Below the pieces are notes generated by a model. That model was not told the origin of the DNA and did no database searches. It worked only from the letters and a program-made list of their open reading frames with translations. A DNA stretch of 64,000 nucleotides, taken from the NCBI GenBank assembly GCA_016710525.1, contig JADJVQ010000019.1, positions 1-64,000 of the forward strand, in the 5' to 3' direction. This DNA comes from Burkholderiaceae bacterium. GTDB lineage: Bacteria > Pseudomonadota > Gammaproteobacteria > Burkholderiales > Burkholderiaceae_E. The position numbers were made by a program, and so were the translations under genes. Within the stretch, counting starts at the first letter, position 1. The number at the start of each line of letters is the position of its first letter. Of the stretch, positions 33,576 through 41,497 are shown piece by piece.

Positions 33576-34243
33576 TCAAGAGTCCCGTTCTTTCAGGAAC
33601 CCCTGGATCAGTCGCAGCAGTGCCTCTTCGATCTGCGCGCGTGGCAGGCCCTTGGCCGCCAGTCCGACCGAAGCGCGAACCACTCCGCTGAACGCCTGGG
33701 TGAGCACGAACGCCTCCGCTGGGGACAATGTGCGGCGGGTGCCATCCGGTCGGGCAATGCCGGAGGCGGTCAGCAGGTTCGCGATCAGCGCGGAGACTCG
33801 TGCAGGCGCTCGTGGTTGCCTTGCGCCAGGGTGTGTTCCAGCAGAATCCGGTGCACCCGCGAGCGCCCGCCAAACGCGCTGAAGACCGCGCGGATGAGCA
33901 CCTGCGCCTGGTCAACGGGATCGGACGGATCGGGTCTGCTCAGGGTGGCGATCATTTTGGCGGTGACCGTGCGCACTTCGCGCTCGCCCAGGGTGCTCAG
34001 GATCTGCTGCTTGTTCTTGAAGTACTGGTAGAGCGTGCCGATGCTGATGCCGGCCACCTCGGCAATGCGGTTGGTGGTCAGGCCCGCCAGGCCTTCCTGG
34101 TCGATGATTCGGGTGGCCGCCTCCAAAATGAGTTCGACCTTCTGCCGGGCCCGCTCCTGCGCTGGCGCGCGTCGCGCAACTGATTGAATTGGAAGAGGTT
34201 TTTGCGGCACGATGGAAGACGTGGAATGCGAGTATGAAAACAT
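33576..34243 (-). pseudogene. TetR-family regulator disrupted by a single-base frameshift
   Basis: The first 152 codons encode a TetR helix-turn-helix (TNRIAEVAGISIGTLYQYFK) and part of the ligand domain, then hit a stop at 33785 just after NHERLHESPR. In the next frame, from about 33800, the sequence continues VSALIANLLTASGIARPDG and ends ALLRLIQGFLKERDS at 33576, a normal TetR C-terminus. Together the frames give about 220 residues, the family's usual size. One missing base near 33800 explains it, either by mutation or sequence error. It is divergent from a fatty-acid-hydroxylase gene that it may have controlled. It could still give a truncated DNA-binding protein. Confidence 0.8.
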
Positions 34244-34256
34244 GAGCTTAACTCAT
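34242..34256. promoter_or_regulatory. Inverted repeat at the TetR start, candidate operator
   Basis: ATGAG-CTTAA-CTCAT has perfect 5-bp arms and overlaps the tetR start codon, 38 bp from the divergent hydroxylase start. The position suits autoregulation and control of the neighbour. Confidence 0.4.
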
Positions 34257-34293
34257 ATCCTTCGTTCATCGCACACCCGACAGGTACCTCGTC

Positions 34294-35199
34294 ATGGAAG
34301 ATCTGGTTCTTTTTCAACTCGCCGCGACGGCCCTCATTCTGCTGATCTCATTGGCCGAAGCGCTGATCCTGCAGTCGCGCGGACCAGGGTCGTTCGACTG
34401 GTCGGAAGCCTGGCTGTCGATCGGCGACCTGATCGGCCGGCGCTTGCTGGCCCTGCTGCCGCTCAGCCTGGCGGCACCGGTGTTCGCCTGGGCCTGGGAG
34501 CACCGCCTGTTCACCGTCGAACTGGGCGGCGTGGCGGAATTCCTGCTGCTGTTCGTGGGCCTGGAGTTCTTCTACTACTGGTACCACCGAACCGCGCATC
34601 GGGTTCGCTTCTTCTGGGCCACGCATGCGGTGCATCACTCGCCCAACCAGCTCACCCTCTCCACCGCATTCCGCCTGGGCTGGACAGGCAAACTCACCGG
34701 CACCGGTCTGTTCTTCACGCCGCTGTCCCTGCTGGGCTTCGAGCCCAAGGTGGTGCTGACCGCGCTGAGCCTGAACCTGCTCTATCAGTTCTGGCTGCAC
34801 ACCACCTGGATCCCGAAGCTGGGCTGGCTGGAATACGTGCTCAATACGCCCTCGGCGCATCGGGTCCACCACGCCTCCAACCTGGACTACCTGGACGCCA
34901 ACTATGGCGGCGTGCTGATCGTGTTCGACCGTCTCTTCGGCACCTATCTGCCCGAGCGTGATGAGCAGCCCTGCATCTATGGCCTGGTCAAGCCGATGCG
35001 GACCCGGAACCTGCTGACGATGGAGTTCGCGCAGTGGCAGGATCTGTGGCGCGACATGCGGGCGGCACGCAGCCTGAAGGACGCACTGGCCTACCTGGCG
35101 ATGCCCCCAGGCTGGTCACCCGACGGAAAGGGCCAGACCACCGAGGATCTGCGGGGCGCCACCTCGCTGGATGCGCGGCGGGTGCCGGCGGCTCGATAG
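34294..35199 (+). CDS. Sterol desaturase/fatty acid hydroxylase family membrane protein
   Basis: A 301-residue integral membrane di-iron enzyme. The His clusters are WYHRTAHR, THAVHHSPNQ and HRVHHASN, placed as in the fatty acid hydroxylase superfamily. Several hydrophobic helices precede them (LILLISLAEALIL, LLLFVGLEFFYYWY). It inserts oxygen or a double bond into a lipid substrate in the inner membrane, using O2. It is divergent from the frameshifted TetR gene with a palindrome between them. The stop codon lies inside a 16-bp tandem duplication. Confidence 0.9.
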   Translation: MEDLVLFQLAATALILLISLAEALILQSRGPGSFDWSEAWLSIGDLIGRRLLALLPLSLAAPVFAWAWEHRLFTVELGGVAEFLLLFVGLEFFYYWYHRTAHRVRFFWATHAVHHSPNQLTLSTAFRLGWTGKLTGTGLFFTPLSLLGFEPKVVLTALSLNLLYQFWLHTTWIPKLGWLEYVLNTPSAHRVHHASNLDYLDANYGGVLIVFDRLFGTYLPERDEQPCIYGLVKPMRTRNLLTMEFAQWQDLWRDMRAARSLKDALAYLAMPPGWSPDGKGQTTEDLRGATSLDARRVPAAR

Positions 35200-35216
35200 C
35201 CCGGCGGCTCGATAGC
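35185..35216. repeat. 16-bp perfect tandem duplication covering the hydroxylase stop codon
   Basis: CCGGCGGCTCGATAGC occurs at 35185-35200 and 35201-35216. Each copy carries a TAG, the first of which ends the coding region. Confidence 0.9.
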
Positions 35217-35238
35217 CCGGCCGATCGGGTCCGACCGA

Positions 35239-36375
35239 TCAGGCGGTGAACGAAGCCAGCCGCTCGGAGGCCGCGGCGAAGTCTTCCATGAACTCGGCCA
35301 CCACTTGCCGCGTCGAGAGGGGCCGATTCATCAGGCCCACGCCCTGGCCCACCCAGTAGGTGGCGAGCTTGCGCGCGGCCGGATCGCCGGACTGCGCCAG
35401 CTTGTCGATCCGGCTGAGCGCGGGCTCGCTGACCAGCCCTTGCAGCGGCATCGGCAGCGGCTCGGGCGCCTCGGGCTGCTGCCAGGCGTCGGTCCAGGGC
35501 GATCGCAGCTGGCGGGTGTACTTGCCGGTGCGGCTGCGCGAGCGCACTGTCTGGCGCGAGCTGGCCGCCAGCATCTTTTCCTTGACGGCCGGGTTGGTCT
35601 CGGCCTCGGCGGTGGTGAGCCAGACCGAGCCGCACCACGCGCCATCGGCACCCATCGCCATGCAAGCGGCCATCTGGCGGCCGGTGACCACGCCGCCGGC
35701 GGCCAGCACGAACAGGTCCGGGAAATCCTTGACCGCGTCGATCACTTCGGGAATCAGCACGATCGTGGCGACCTCGCCGCAGTGCCCGCCCGCTTCGCCG
35801 CCGGCCGCGATCAGCACATCGACCCCGGCCTCGGCGTGGCGGATGGCGTGTTCTTTCGCGCCGGTGAGCGCGCCGACCAGCAGACCCTTGTCGCGCGCCA
35901 TCTGCATCATGAAGGGCGGGGGCACGCCCAATGCGTTGACGACCATCTTCACCTGCGGGTGCTTGAGTGCCTCCTGCAGGACCCCGATCGCGCCGGCCGC
36001 TCGCAGGTTGTCGCCGTAGTCGGCCGGCACGCCCTGGTCCCACAGCCCCTTCGTGTCGATGCCGTTCTCGGCCAGGATCCGGGTGACGTAGGCTTTGTGT
36101 TCGGGCGGGATGCGGGCCTCGATCTCGGCCGGCGTGAGGCCGCCGTCCTTGCCGTCGATGCTGGTCGGCACGATCAGGTCCACACCATATGGCTTGCCGT
36201 TGGTGTGGGCATCGAGCCAGTTCAGTTCGATGGCGACGCTCTCGGGGGTGTGGCCGACCACGCCCAGCACGCCGAACCCGCCGGCCTTGCTGACCTCGGC
36301 GATGACGTCGCGGCAGTGGCTGAACGCAAAGAGCGGAAAGTCGATGCCCAGGCGATCACAGAGTCTTGATTGCAT
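35239..36375 (-). CDS. Nitronate monooxygenase/2-nitropropane dioxygenase-like flavin oxidoreductase
   Basis: A 378-residue FMN-dependent TIM-barrel oxidoreductase. It has GGFGVLGVVGHTPE near the N-terminus, the AGGEAGGHCGEVATIVLIPEV loop with the catalytic-type His of the family, and FVLAAGGVVTGRQMAACMAM for phosphate binding. Relatives oxidise nitronates or reduce quinones and enoyl compounds with NAD(P)H; the real substrate is unknown. It is divergent from marR across a region with the operator motif (copy B), so it may belong to the same regulon. Confidence 0.9.
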   Translation of the reverse strand: MQSRLCDRLGIDFPLFAFSHCRDVIAEVSKAGGFGVLGVVGHTPESVAIELNWLDAHTNGKPYGVDLIVPTSIDGKDGGLTPAEIEARIPPEHKAYVTRILAENGIDTKGLWDQGVPADYGDNLRAAGAIGVLQEALKHPQVKMVVNALGVPPPFMMQMARDKGLLVGALTGAKEHAIRHAEAGVDVLIAAGGEAGGHCGEVATIVLIPEVIDAVKDFPDLFVLAAGGVVTGRQMAACMAMGADGAWCGSVWLTTAEAETNPAVKEKMLAASSRQTVRSRSRTGKYTRQLRSPWTDAWQQPEAPEPLPMPLQGLVSEPALSRIDKLAQSGDPAARKLATYWVGQGVGLMNRPLSTRQVVAEFMEDFAAASERLASFTA

Positions 36376-36467
36376 GCCGGTTGTCTCCTCGGGTCAGGGT
36401 TGGATGGGATGGAACAGTGTGCGCCAGGACGCCACCGGCTCCGAGGATGCGGCGCGGAATTCGAACA

Positions 36468-36497
36468 CTTCAGATGTCAAGTTTTTGGTGCTAAAGT
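36468..36497 (+). promoter_or_regulatory. marR promoter with candidate operator (copy B)
   Basis: CTTCAGATGTCAAG (36468-36481) is followed by TAAAGT (36492-36497), a -10-like hexamer with a weak -35 (TTCAGA) inside the motif. The motif ends 51 bp before the marR start and is 92 bp from the divergent flavin oxidoreductase start. Autorepression by MarR is the simplest reading. Confidence 0.55.
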
Positions 36498-36532
36498 AAT
36501 TCTCTCGAAACTTGCATCCGCAGGGAGCCGAG

Positions 36533-37051
36533 ATGAACGCCATTACCTTGCCGCCGCTCGATCGCGAGGCCGCGAGCCTGCCGGAGGATCACCTGGCGCT
36601 GCGCCTGTGGCTGCGCATGCTCACCTGTACGCTGCTGATCGAAAAAACCATCAACGGCCGGCTGAAGACCGATTTCGCGCAGTCGCTGGCCCGCTTCGAC
36701 CTGCTCTCGCAGCTGCATCGTCATCCGGAGGGCCTTCGGATGACCGAGTTGTCCAAGCGCATGATGGTCACGGGCGGCAGTGTCACCGGCCTGACCGACG
36801 GACTCGAGGCGGAAGGGCTGGTCGAGCGCCAGGAAGACCCGGGCGACCGGCGCTCGAAATGGGTGCGGCTGACCGCGGCGGGGCGCAAGCGTTTCGTGGC
36901 GATGGCCGCCGAGCACGAGCAGTGGATCGCGCAGATGATGGGCGGATTGAGCGCCGCCGAACAGCGCGAACTGTTCCGGATGCTGGCCCGCCTGAAGGTC
37001 TCGATCGGCGAGGCGGGCGGCGAGTCGCCGGGACCCGGGCCAGTGTCGTGA
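36533..37051 (+). CDS. MarR-family transcriptional regulator
   Basis: A 172-residue MarR regulator. The winged helix is at about residues 55-110 (RFDLLSQLHRHPEGLRMTEL, SKRMMVTGGSVTGLTDGLEA, then the wing DPGDRRSKWVRLT). N- and C-terminal helices form the dimer. Regulators of this type usually repress aromatic-acid operons and are released by the acid or its CoA ester. ATG 36533 has GGGAG five bases upstream. A candidate operator precedes it, and the same motif occurs before three other catabolic units. Its 3' half is overlapped on the other strand by the PepSY gene. Confidence 0.92.
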   Translation: MNAITLPPLDREAASLPEDHLALRLWLRMLTCTLLIEKTINGRLKTDFAQSLARFDLLSQLHRHPEGLRMTELSKRMMVTGGSVTGLTDGLEAEGLVERQEDPGDRRSKWVRLTAAGRKRFVAMAAEHEQWIAQMMGGLSAAEQRELFRMLARLKVSIGEAGGESPGPGPVS

Positions 37052-38615
37052 GCGACGACTCCACTCCCCAGCACACGCGCCCGCAGCAGCAGGCGGCCGG
37101 GCGCACGTGTTCGCGCCGCAATCCGCGGCCTGCGCCTCGCGGCAGGTGGACCTGCCGCGCCTTGAGCACCAGCCGGCGCCAGCCCATCCAGATCCCGGTG
37201 ATGCTGATGGCCACGCCCCCCAGGCTGGCCAGCACGAGCAGGACGTCCCAGAGCGGGCGCGCGGCCAGAAGCGGCCACCAGTCGAAGCTGTGCAGGAATG
37301 CGAACAGCCAGCGCTTGATGCGCTGGTGGCTGTCGAGACGGCCGGCCACGGCACCCGAATAGGGGTCGAGATGGACCCAGGTCCGGTTCGGATCGTCGAA
37401 CTCGAGCCTGAGCATCGGCAGACGGCGCTCGATGTGTCCCAGCATCGTGTGCGGGGCGCGCGCGTAGTAGTAGCTGTCGTATTCGGTCAGCAGCTGCTGG
37501 CGGATCACCTTGGCGCCCGGGAGCAATCGGGCGCCGTCGCGCGCCAGCTGATCGATGGGCAGTTGCACCCGGATGTCCGAGGCGCCATCGGTCGCGATCA
37601 GCCGCGTGCGACCCGCGCCATCGAAGGCCTGCAGATGCAGCTCGCCGCCGATCATCCGCCACTCCAGCTCGCGCGCGCGCAAGCCCGCGTCACGCAATCG
37701 GTCGAGCAGGACGCCGACCGGCAGCGACGCACGGCCGAGGTCCAGTGGTCCGCCTGCAAAGGCCCCCTGGTCGAGCCTGGGCGCTTTGCTGTCGAAGACC
37801 TTCCAGGGGTTCATCGACATCAGCCCGCTGAAGATCCATGTGATGCTGATGACGCCGAAGATCAGGCCCGCGATGTGATGCCAGCGAAACAGCGTGCCCC
37901 GATAGGGCGAGCGCGATCCCGACTTGTAGGCGCCCGAGAATCGCCAGCGCAGAATCCCCACCACGACGCCGCTCAGGGCCAGCACGGTGCCCGCCACCGA
38001 GCTCCAGATCACGATGTCGGTCCAGACGGAATCGAGCGCGCCGCCGCGAAAGGGATAGAGCCAGTGGATCCACGCGCCCACCCAGTTCCAGGCCCGCTCG
38101 GTGAATGTCGCGTCGCGCACCACCTCACCGGTTCGCCCCGAGACGTACACCCGGGTCTGCGCGGGATCCTCGCCCTGCATCACATGGAAGGGGCGGTGCG
38201 CCTCCAGCGCCTTCGAGTGCGTCCAGGCGTCTTCTTCGATGCTGCCCAGGTAGGCGATCGGCGCCCCGCCCAGGTAGGCGCCGGCCGCGCGCAATGCCGC
38301 CGCCTCGGTGATCGAGGTGATCTCGGCGCCAGTGGCGGCGTCGTAGACCTGCGGCTTGCCGCGCCTGGGCTCGACGACGAACCGTGGCAAGCCGCCGATG
38401 CTGGTCAGCCGGACCGACTTGGGTTCGGGCGCCAGCGCGGGCAGCGTGCAGCAGGTCTTGCCGTCGAGGACCGGCAGCGCGGCCAGCCGTTCCTGCAGCG
38501 TGAGCTTCGGGTACCCGACGTACATCATCACGACGCCCGAGACGAACCACATCGCCATGAACAGGCACAGCACAACCCCCGCCCAGCGATGAATCAGGAA
38601 CAGCAGCCGCTTCAT
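36783..38615 (-). CDS. PepSY-domain membrane protein with anomalous C-terminal extension
   Basis: A 610-residue frame. Residues 1-515 are a normal PepSY-associated TM protein: LLFLIHRWAGVVLCLFMAMW, then HWLYPFRGG, RWHHIAGLIFGVISITWIFSG and the last helix LLVLASLGGVAISITGIWMG. Such proteins accompany siderophore receptors and are thought to reduce or handle ferric chelates at the inner membrane. The last 90 or so residues are Arg/Pro/Ser-rich and run antisense into marR (269-bp overlap), which looks like loss of the original stop codon near 37060-37110. It has AGGAGG six bases before ATG 38615 and follows the TonB receptor gene by 10 bp. Confidence 0.82.
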   Translation of the reverse strand: MKRLLFLIHRWAGVVLCLFMAMWFVSGVVMMYVGYPKLTLQERLAALPVLDGKTCCTLPALAPEPKSVRLTSIGGLPRFVVEPRRGKPQVYDAATGAEITSITEAAALRAAGAYLGGAPIAYLGSIEEDAWTHSKALEAHRPFHVMQGEDPAQTRVYVSGRTGEVVRDATFTERAWNWVGAWIHWLYPFRGGALDSVWTDIVIWSSVAGTVLALSGVVVGILRWRFSGAYKSGSRSPYRGTLFRWHHIAGLIFGVISITWIFSGLMSMNPWKVFDSKAPRLDQGAFAGGPLDLGRASLPVGVLLDRLRDAGLRARELEWRMIGGELHLQAFDGAGRTRLIATDGASDIRVQLPIDQLARDGARLLPGAKVIRQQLLTEYDSYYYARAPHTMLGHIERRLPMLRLEFDDPNRTWVHLDPYSGAVAGRLDSHQRIKRWLFAFLHSFDWWPLLAARPLWDVLLVLASLGGVAISITGIWMGWRRLVLKARQVHLPRGAGRGLRREHVRPAACCCGRVCWGVESSLTTLARVPATRRPPRRSRPSGGPASGTVRAVRRRSIRPSSARSTARARRPSPRNACAPPRSAAPISSAGRPGLPGARPALPPRVRRSGR

Positions 38616-38625
38616 GTCAGCCTCC

Positions 38626-40803
38626 TCAGAACGTGGCGCGAAGCGTCAGATCCACTGACCGCGGTGCGCCGAGGAAGAACATCGGCGTGCCGGTGATCGA
38701 AGCCGCGTACACCTTGTCGGTGAGATTGCGTCCGCGCAGCACGAGCGATGTGCCCTTGCTCAGCCGATAGGCGAGCGAAGCCCCCAGCAAAGTGTAGCCG
38801 CCGTCGCTGATCGTGTTGGCGTTGTTGCCGAAGCGTGCCGACACGTGACGCAGATCGACACCGGCCGACAGGCTGGGCGTGAGGTTGTAGGTGACCCACA
38901 GGTTGGCCACTCGCCTGGGCGTATTGGTGGGCGTGTTGCCCACCCGCGAGACCGCGACCCCGCTGACGTTCTCGGTGAAGTCATCGAAGCGCGCGCTGCC
39001 CAGCGACAGATTGCCCTGCACCAGCAGGTCGCGGGAAGCCCGGTACGACGCCGCGATCTCGATGCCGCGCGAACTCTGCTGGCCGACCGGCACCGTCGTG
39101 CCCGGGTTGGCCGGGTCCGACACCGCGAGGTTCTTGCGGGTGATCTGATAGGCGGCCACCGTCGCAACGCCGCGCCCGCCGGCGAAGTCGAACTTGCTGC
39201 CGACCTCGAACTGGCGCCCGGTGGTCAGATCGAAATTGCGCACCTGGCTGAAGCTGGCGGTGCTCAGGATGCCGGCCGGAGGATCGGCGGCGGTGCTGTA
39301 TTGCGCATAGACGTTCGCACCGGGGCTGATGTCGTAGACGGCACCCAGGCGGCCGGTCACCGGCTTGTAGGTGTTCTTGAAGTAGGCCGGGTCGGTGGCT
39401 GTGACGGTGCGCAGGTTGGTCACCTCGAGATCGATCTGATCTCGGCGCAGGCCGCTGACCAGCGCCAGCGAGTCGGTGACGCGGGTGCGGTTTTCGACGA
39501 ACAGCGCGAGCGTCGTCACCTTGTTGGCGCGGTCCGGGACGAATCCTTGCGTCATGCCCGGGATCGAAAAGAAGTTCTCGGTGCTGAAGTCGTAGGGATT
39601 GACCGTGCTGACGTTGAGCGTCAGCGAGCGCGGGAATCGCGTCTGCTTGTTGACGCTGTAGTCCAGCCCGAATGCCCAATCGGCGGGACGCCCGAACAGC
39701 GTGGCCTTGTGGTTGACCTCGACCCGATTGCCGATCAGGTTCTGGTCGTGGCGCTGCAGCAGCGGCGAGGAGCGGATGACCTGCGAATTGTCGGCGGTGA
39801 AGCGATAGACCTCGACGTTGCGATAGTCGCGCAGCGCATCGTAGTGATAGAGCGTATTGCGCAACCGGGTCGCCTCCGATGCACGGTACTCGGTGATCGA
39901 GCGCGCCCACTTCACGGTCTGTTCATAAACCCCGTCGGCCGCGTTGTAGTTCTTGAAGCGGGTGCCCGAATCGATCCGCCCATCGCCCGTGGTGGGGTTG
40001 AGCAGTGGCGTTCCCCAGTACGGCCGATCGACATCCTCGCGCTGGTATTCGAGGGCCAGGGTGTGCGACCACCGGCTGTTGAAGTCCGTGAGCAGCGAGG
40101 CCGCCAGGTTGGTCGCGACGCGCCGGCTGCTGTCGACATAGCCGTCTGTGGCGCTGCGGTTCAGGTCCAGGCGGGCCGTATTGCGCACGCCGCCGTCCGC
40201 GCCGCTCAGGCGCCGGTTGATTCCGAAGGCCAGATTGCTGCTGTTGAACGAGCCGTAGCTCAGCTGGCCGTCGATGAAGTCGGCCTCGCGCTGCGGTGCC
40301 TTGGTGATGTAGTTGATCGAGCCGCCGACCGCGCCGGCGCCGAACAGAAACGTCGACGGGCCGCCGATCACCTCGACTCGGTCGTAGATCCAGCTGTCGA
40401 CGGGCCGTGCGGCGATGGCGTCGTATTGCACGGTGATGCCGTTGAACAGCTGGGTGAGCTGGCCGGCGCCGAAGCCGCGGTAGACCACCGAGCCGGCCGA
40501 TCCGGGCGGTGCCGAGAATGTGAGTCCGGGAGCTCCACTCAAGATTTCCTGGGTGTTCAGCCAGCCGCGCTGTTCGATCGCATCGCGCCCGATCACGAAA
40601 ACGCTGGCGGGTGTTTCGCGGGGAGTGATCGCCAGGCGGGAGCTGGTGCTCTGAGGTTCGTCGAGTCCGAGTTTGTCGATCGGTTTGCTGCCGGTCACGA
40701 CAACCTGGGGCAGGGACGTGGCGGTGGAAGCGGGGGCCTGCGCCCACGCGCAAAGGCTCGACAGGGCGCTGGCGACGGCGGCCGCGCAGGTGGTGGGTTT
40801 CAT
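38626..40803 (-). CDS. TonB-dependent siderophore receptor
   Basis: A 725-residue outer-membrane receptor. It has a signal peptide ending CAWAQ, then the plug with LPQVVVTGS (TonB-box-like region), TPASVFVIGRDAIEQRG, VYRGFGAGQLTQLFNGI and EVIGGPSTFLFGAGAVGGSIN. A beta-barrel follows, ending in LRGRNLTDKVYAASITGTPM and a terminal Phe (TLRATF). It imports a ferric chelate or another large ligand using TonB energy. It is co-transcribed with the PepSY gene and near a DUF2946 gene, the usual iron-uptake group. I see no clear Fur box in the 100 bp upstream. Confidence 0.93.
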   Translation of the reverse strand: MKPTTCAAAVASALSSLCAWAQAPASTATSLPQVVVTGSKPIDKLGLDEPQSTSSRLAITPRETPASVFVIGRDAIEQRGWLNTQEILSGAPGLTFSAPPGSAGSVVYRGFGAGQLTQLFNGITVQYDAIAARPVDSWIYDRVEVIGGPSTFLFGAGAVGGSINYITKAPQREADFIDGQLSYGSFNSSNLAFGINRRLSGADGGVRNTARLDLNRSATDGYVDSSRRVATNLAASLLTDFNSRWSHTLALEYQREDVDRPYWGTPLLNPTTGDGRIDSGTRFKNYNAADGVYEQTVKWARSITEYRASEATRLRNTLYHYDALRDYRNVEVYRFTADNSQVIRSSPLLQRHDQNLIGNRVEVNHKATLFGRPADWAFGLDYSVNKQTRFPRSLTLNVSTVNPYDFSTENFFSIPGMTQGFVPDRANKVTTLALFVENRTRVTDSLALVSGLRRDQIDLEVTNLRTVTATDPAYFKNTYKPVTGRLGAVYDISPGANVYAQYSTAADPPAGILSTASFSQVRNFDLTTGRQFEVGSKFDFAGGRGVATVAAYQITRKNLAVSDPANPGTTVPVGQQSSRGIEIAASYRASRDLLVQGNLSLGSARFDDFTENVSGVAVSRVGNTPTNTPRRVANLWVTYNLTPSLSAGVDLRHVSARFGNNANTISDGGYTLLGASLAYRLSKGTSLVLRGRNLTDKVYAASITGTPMFFLGAPRSVDLTLRATF

Positions 40804-40904
40804 GGGTGCTCTCTGATGGCAGTACGAGCCGGGCGGGCTCGCTGGAGGGCCGGGCAGGACCCGCGATCAGCGAGCCGGGTGCCAGGCGACAGTCACTACG
40901 GCGA

Positions 40905-41285
40905 TCAGGAGGCCAGCGGTGGCGCGCGAGCGGGCGCCGACAGCCAGACATGGGGCGTGCGTGGCGCGTGAAGGAAAGAGGGCGGGACGAACTCGACCAG
41001 GTCGAGCCGGCCGACAAAGCCGATGGGGGCCGGACCAGGCGCACCCGCCAGCGACAATGAACAGAATTTGCAGTGCTCGAAACCGGCACTGGCCGGGGCG
41101 GGAACTTCGTCCACGACCGAGCCGTCGGGGGCGACCGCGAAGATCTTGACGCCCTGGGTGGTACAGGCCTCGACCAGTGTGTACGGACTGCCGGAGGCGC
41201 GGGCCAGCGCATGCGAAATGGTCGGCGCGAGGCTGGCGAACAGCATCACGAAGGCCATCAGCAGGGCGGTGCGGCAGCGGGTCAC
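40905..41285 (-). CDS. DUF2946-family protein
   Basis: A 126-residue small exported or membrane-anchored protein. An N-terminal hydrophobic segment (LLMAFVMLFASLAPTISHAL) is followed by the family's Cys pattern: VEACTTQGVKIF, then HCKFCSLS. DUF2946 proteins are frequent beside TonB receptors and PepSY proteins and are suspected to act in copper or iron handling; no biochemical role is established to my knowledge. It sits 101 bp upstream of the TonB receptor in the same direction and may be its first operon partner. Confidence 0.85.
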   Translation of the reverse strand: MTRCRTALLMAFVMLFASLAPTISHALARASGSPYTLVEACTTQGVKIFAVAPDGSVVDEVPAPASAGFEHCKFCSLSLAGAPGPAPIGFVGRLDLVEFVPPSFLHAPRTPHVWLSAPARAPPLAS

Positions 41286-41396
41286 GAATCGGGCGGCGGA
41301 CGAGGAGGGAGCGATTGTACGGGAACTCGGCCTGCCCGAATCGCCACGGGCCGGTCCGTTCCAGGCCTTCTGCTACTCTTGCGGGTGCTGTTTCGA

Positions 41397-41420
41397 CCGG
41401 GGCCCGCATGCGGGCCCCGG
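41397..41420. repeat. Perfect 24-bp GC palindrome
   Basis: The half-site CCGGGGCCCGCA is followed by its exact reverse complement. It lies between the divergent DUF2946 gene and the propeller-like lipoprotein, 77 bp before the latter's start, and would form a 12-bp hairpin in its leader. Confidence 0.6.
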
Positions 41421-41497
41421 AACTGTGTTTCCACTGTGACTGGCAGGTCCAGGCTCGGGTTCCCGGCGTTCCGGGCATTCTTGGCCGCCTGAATCCG

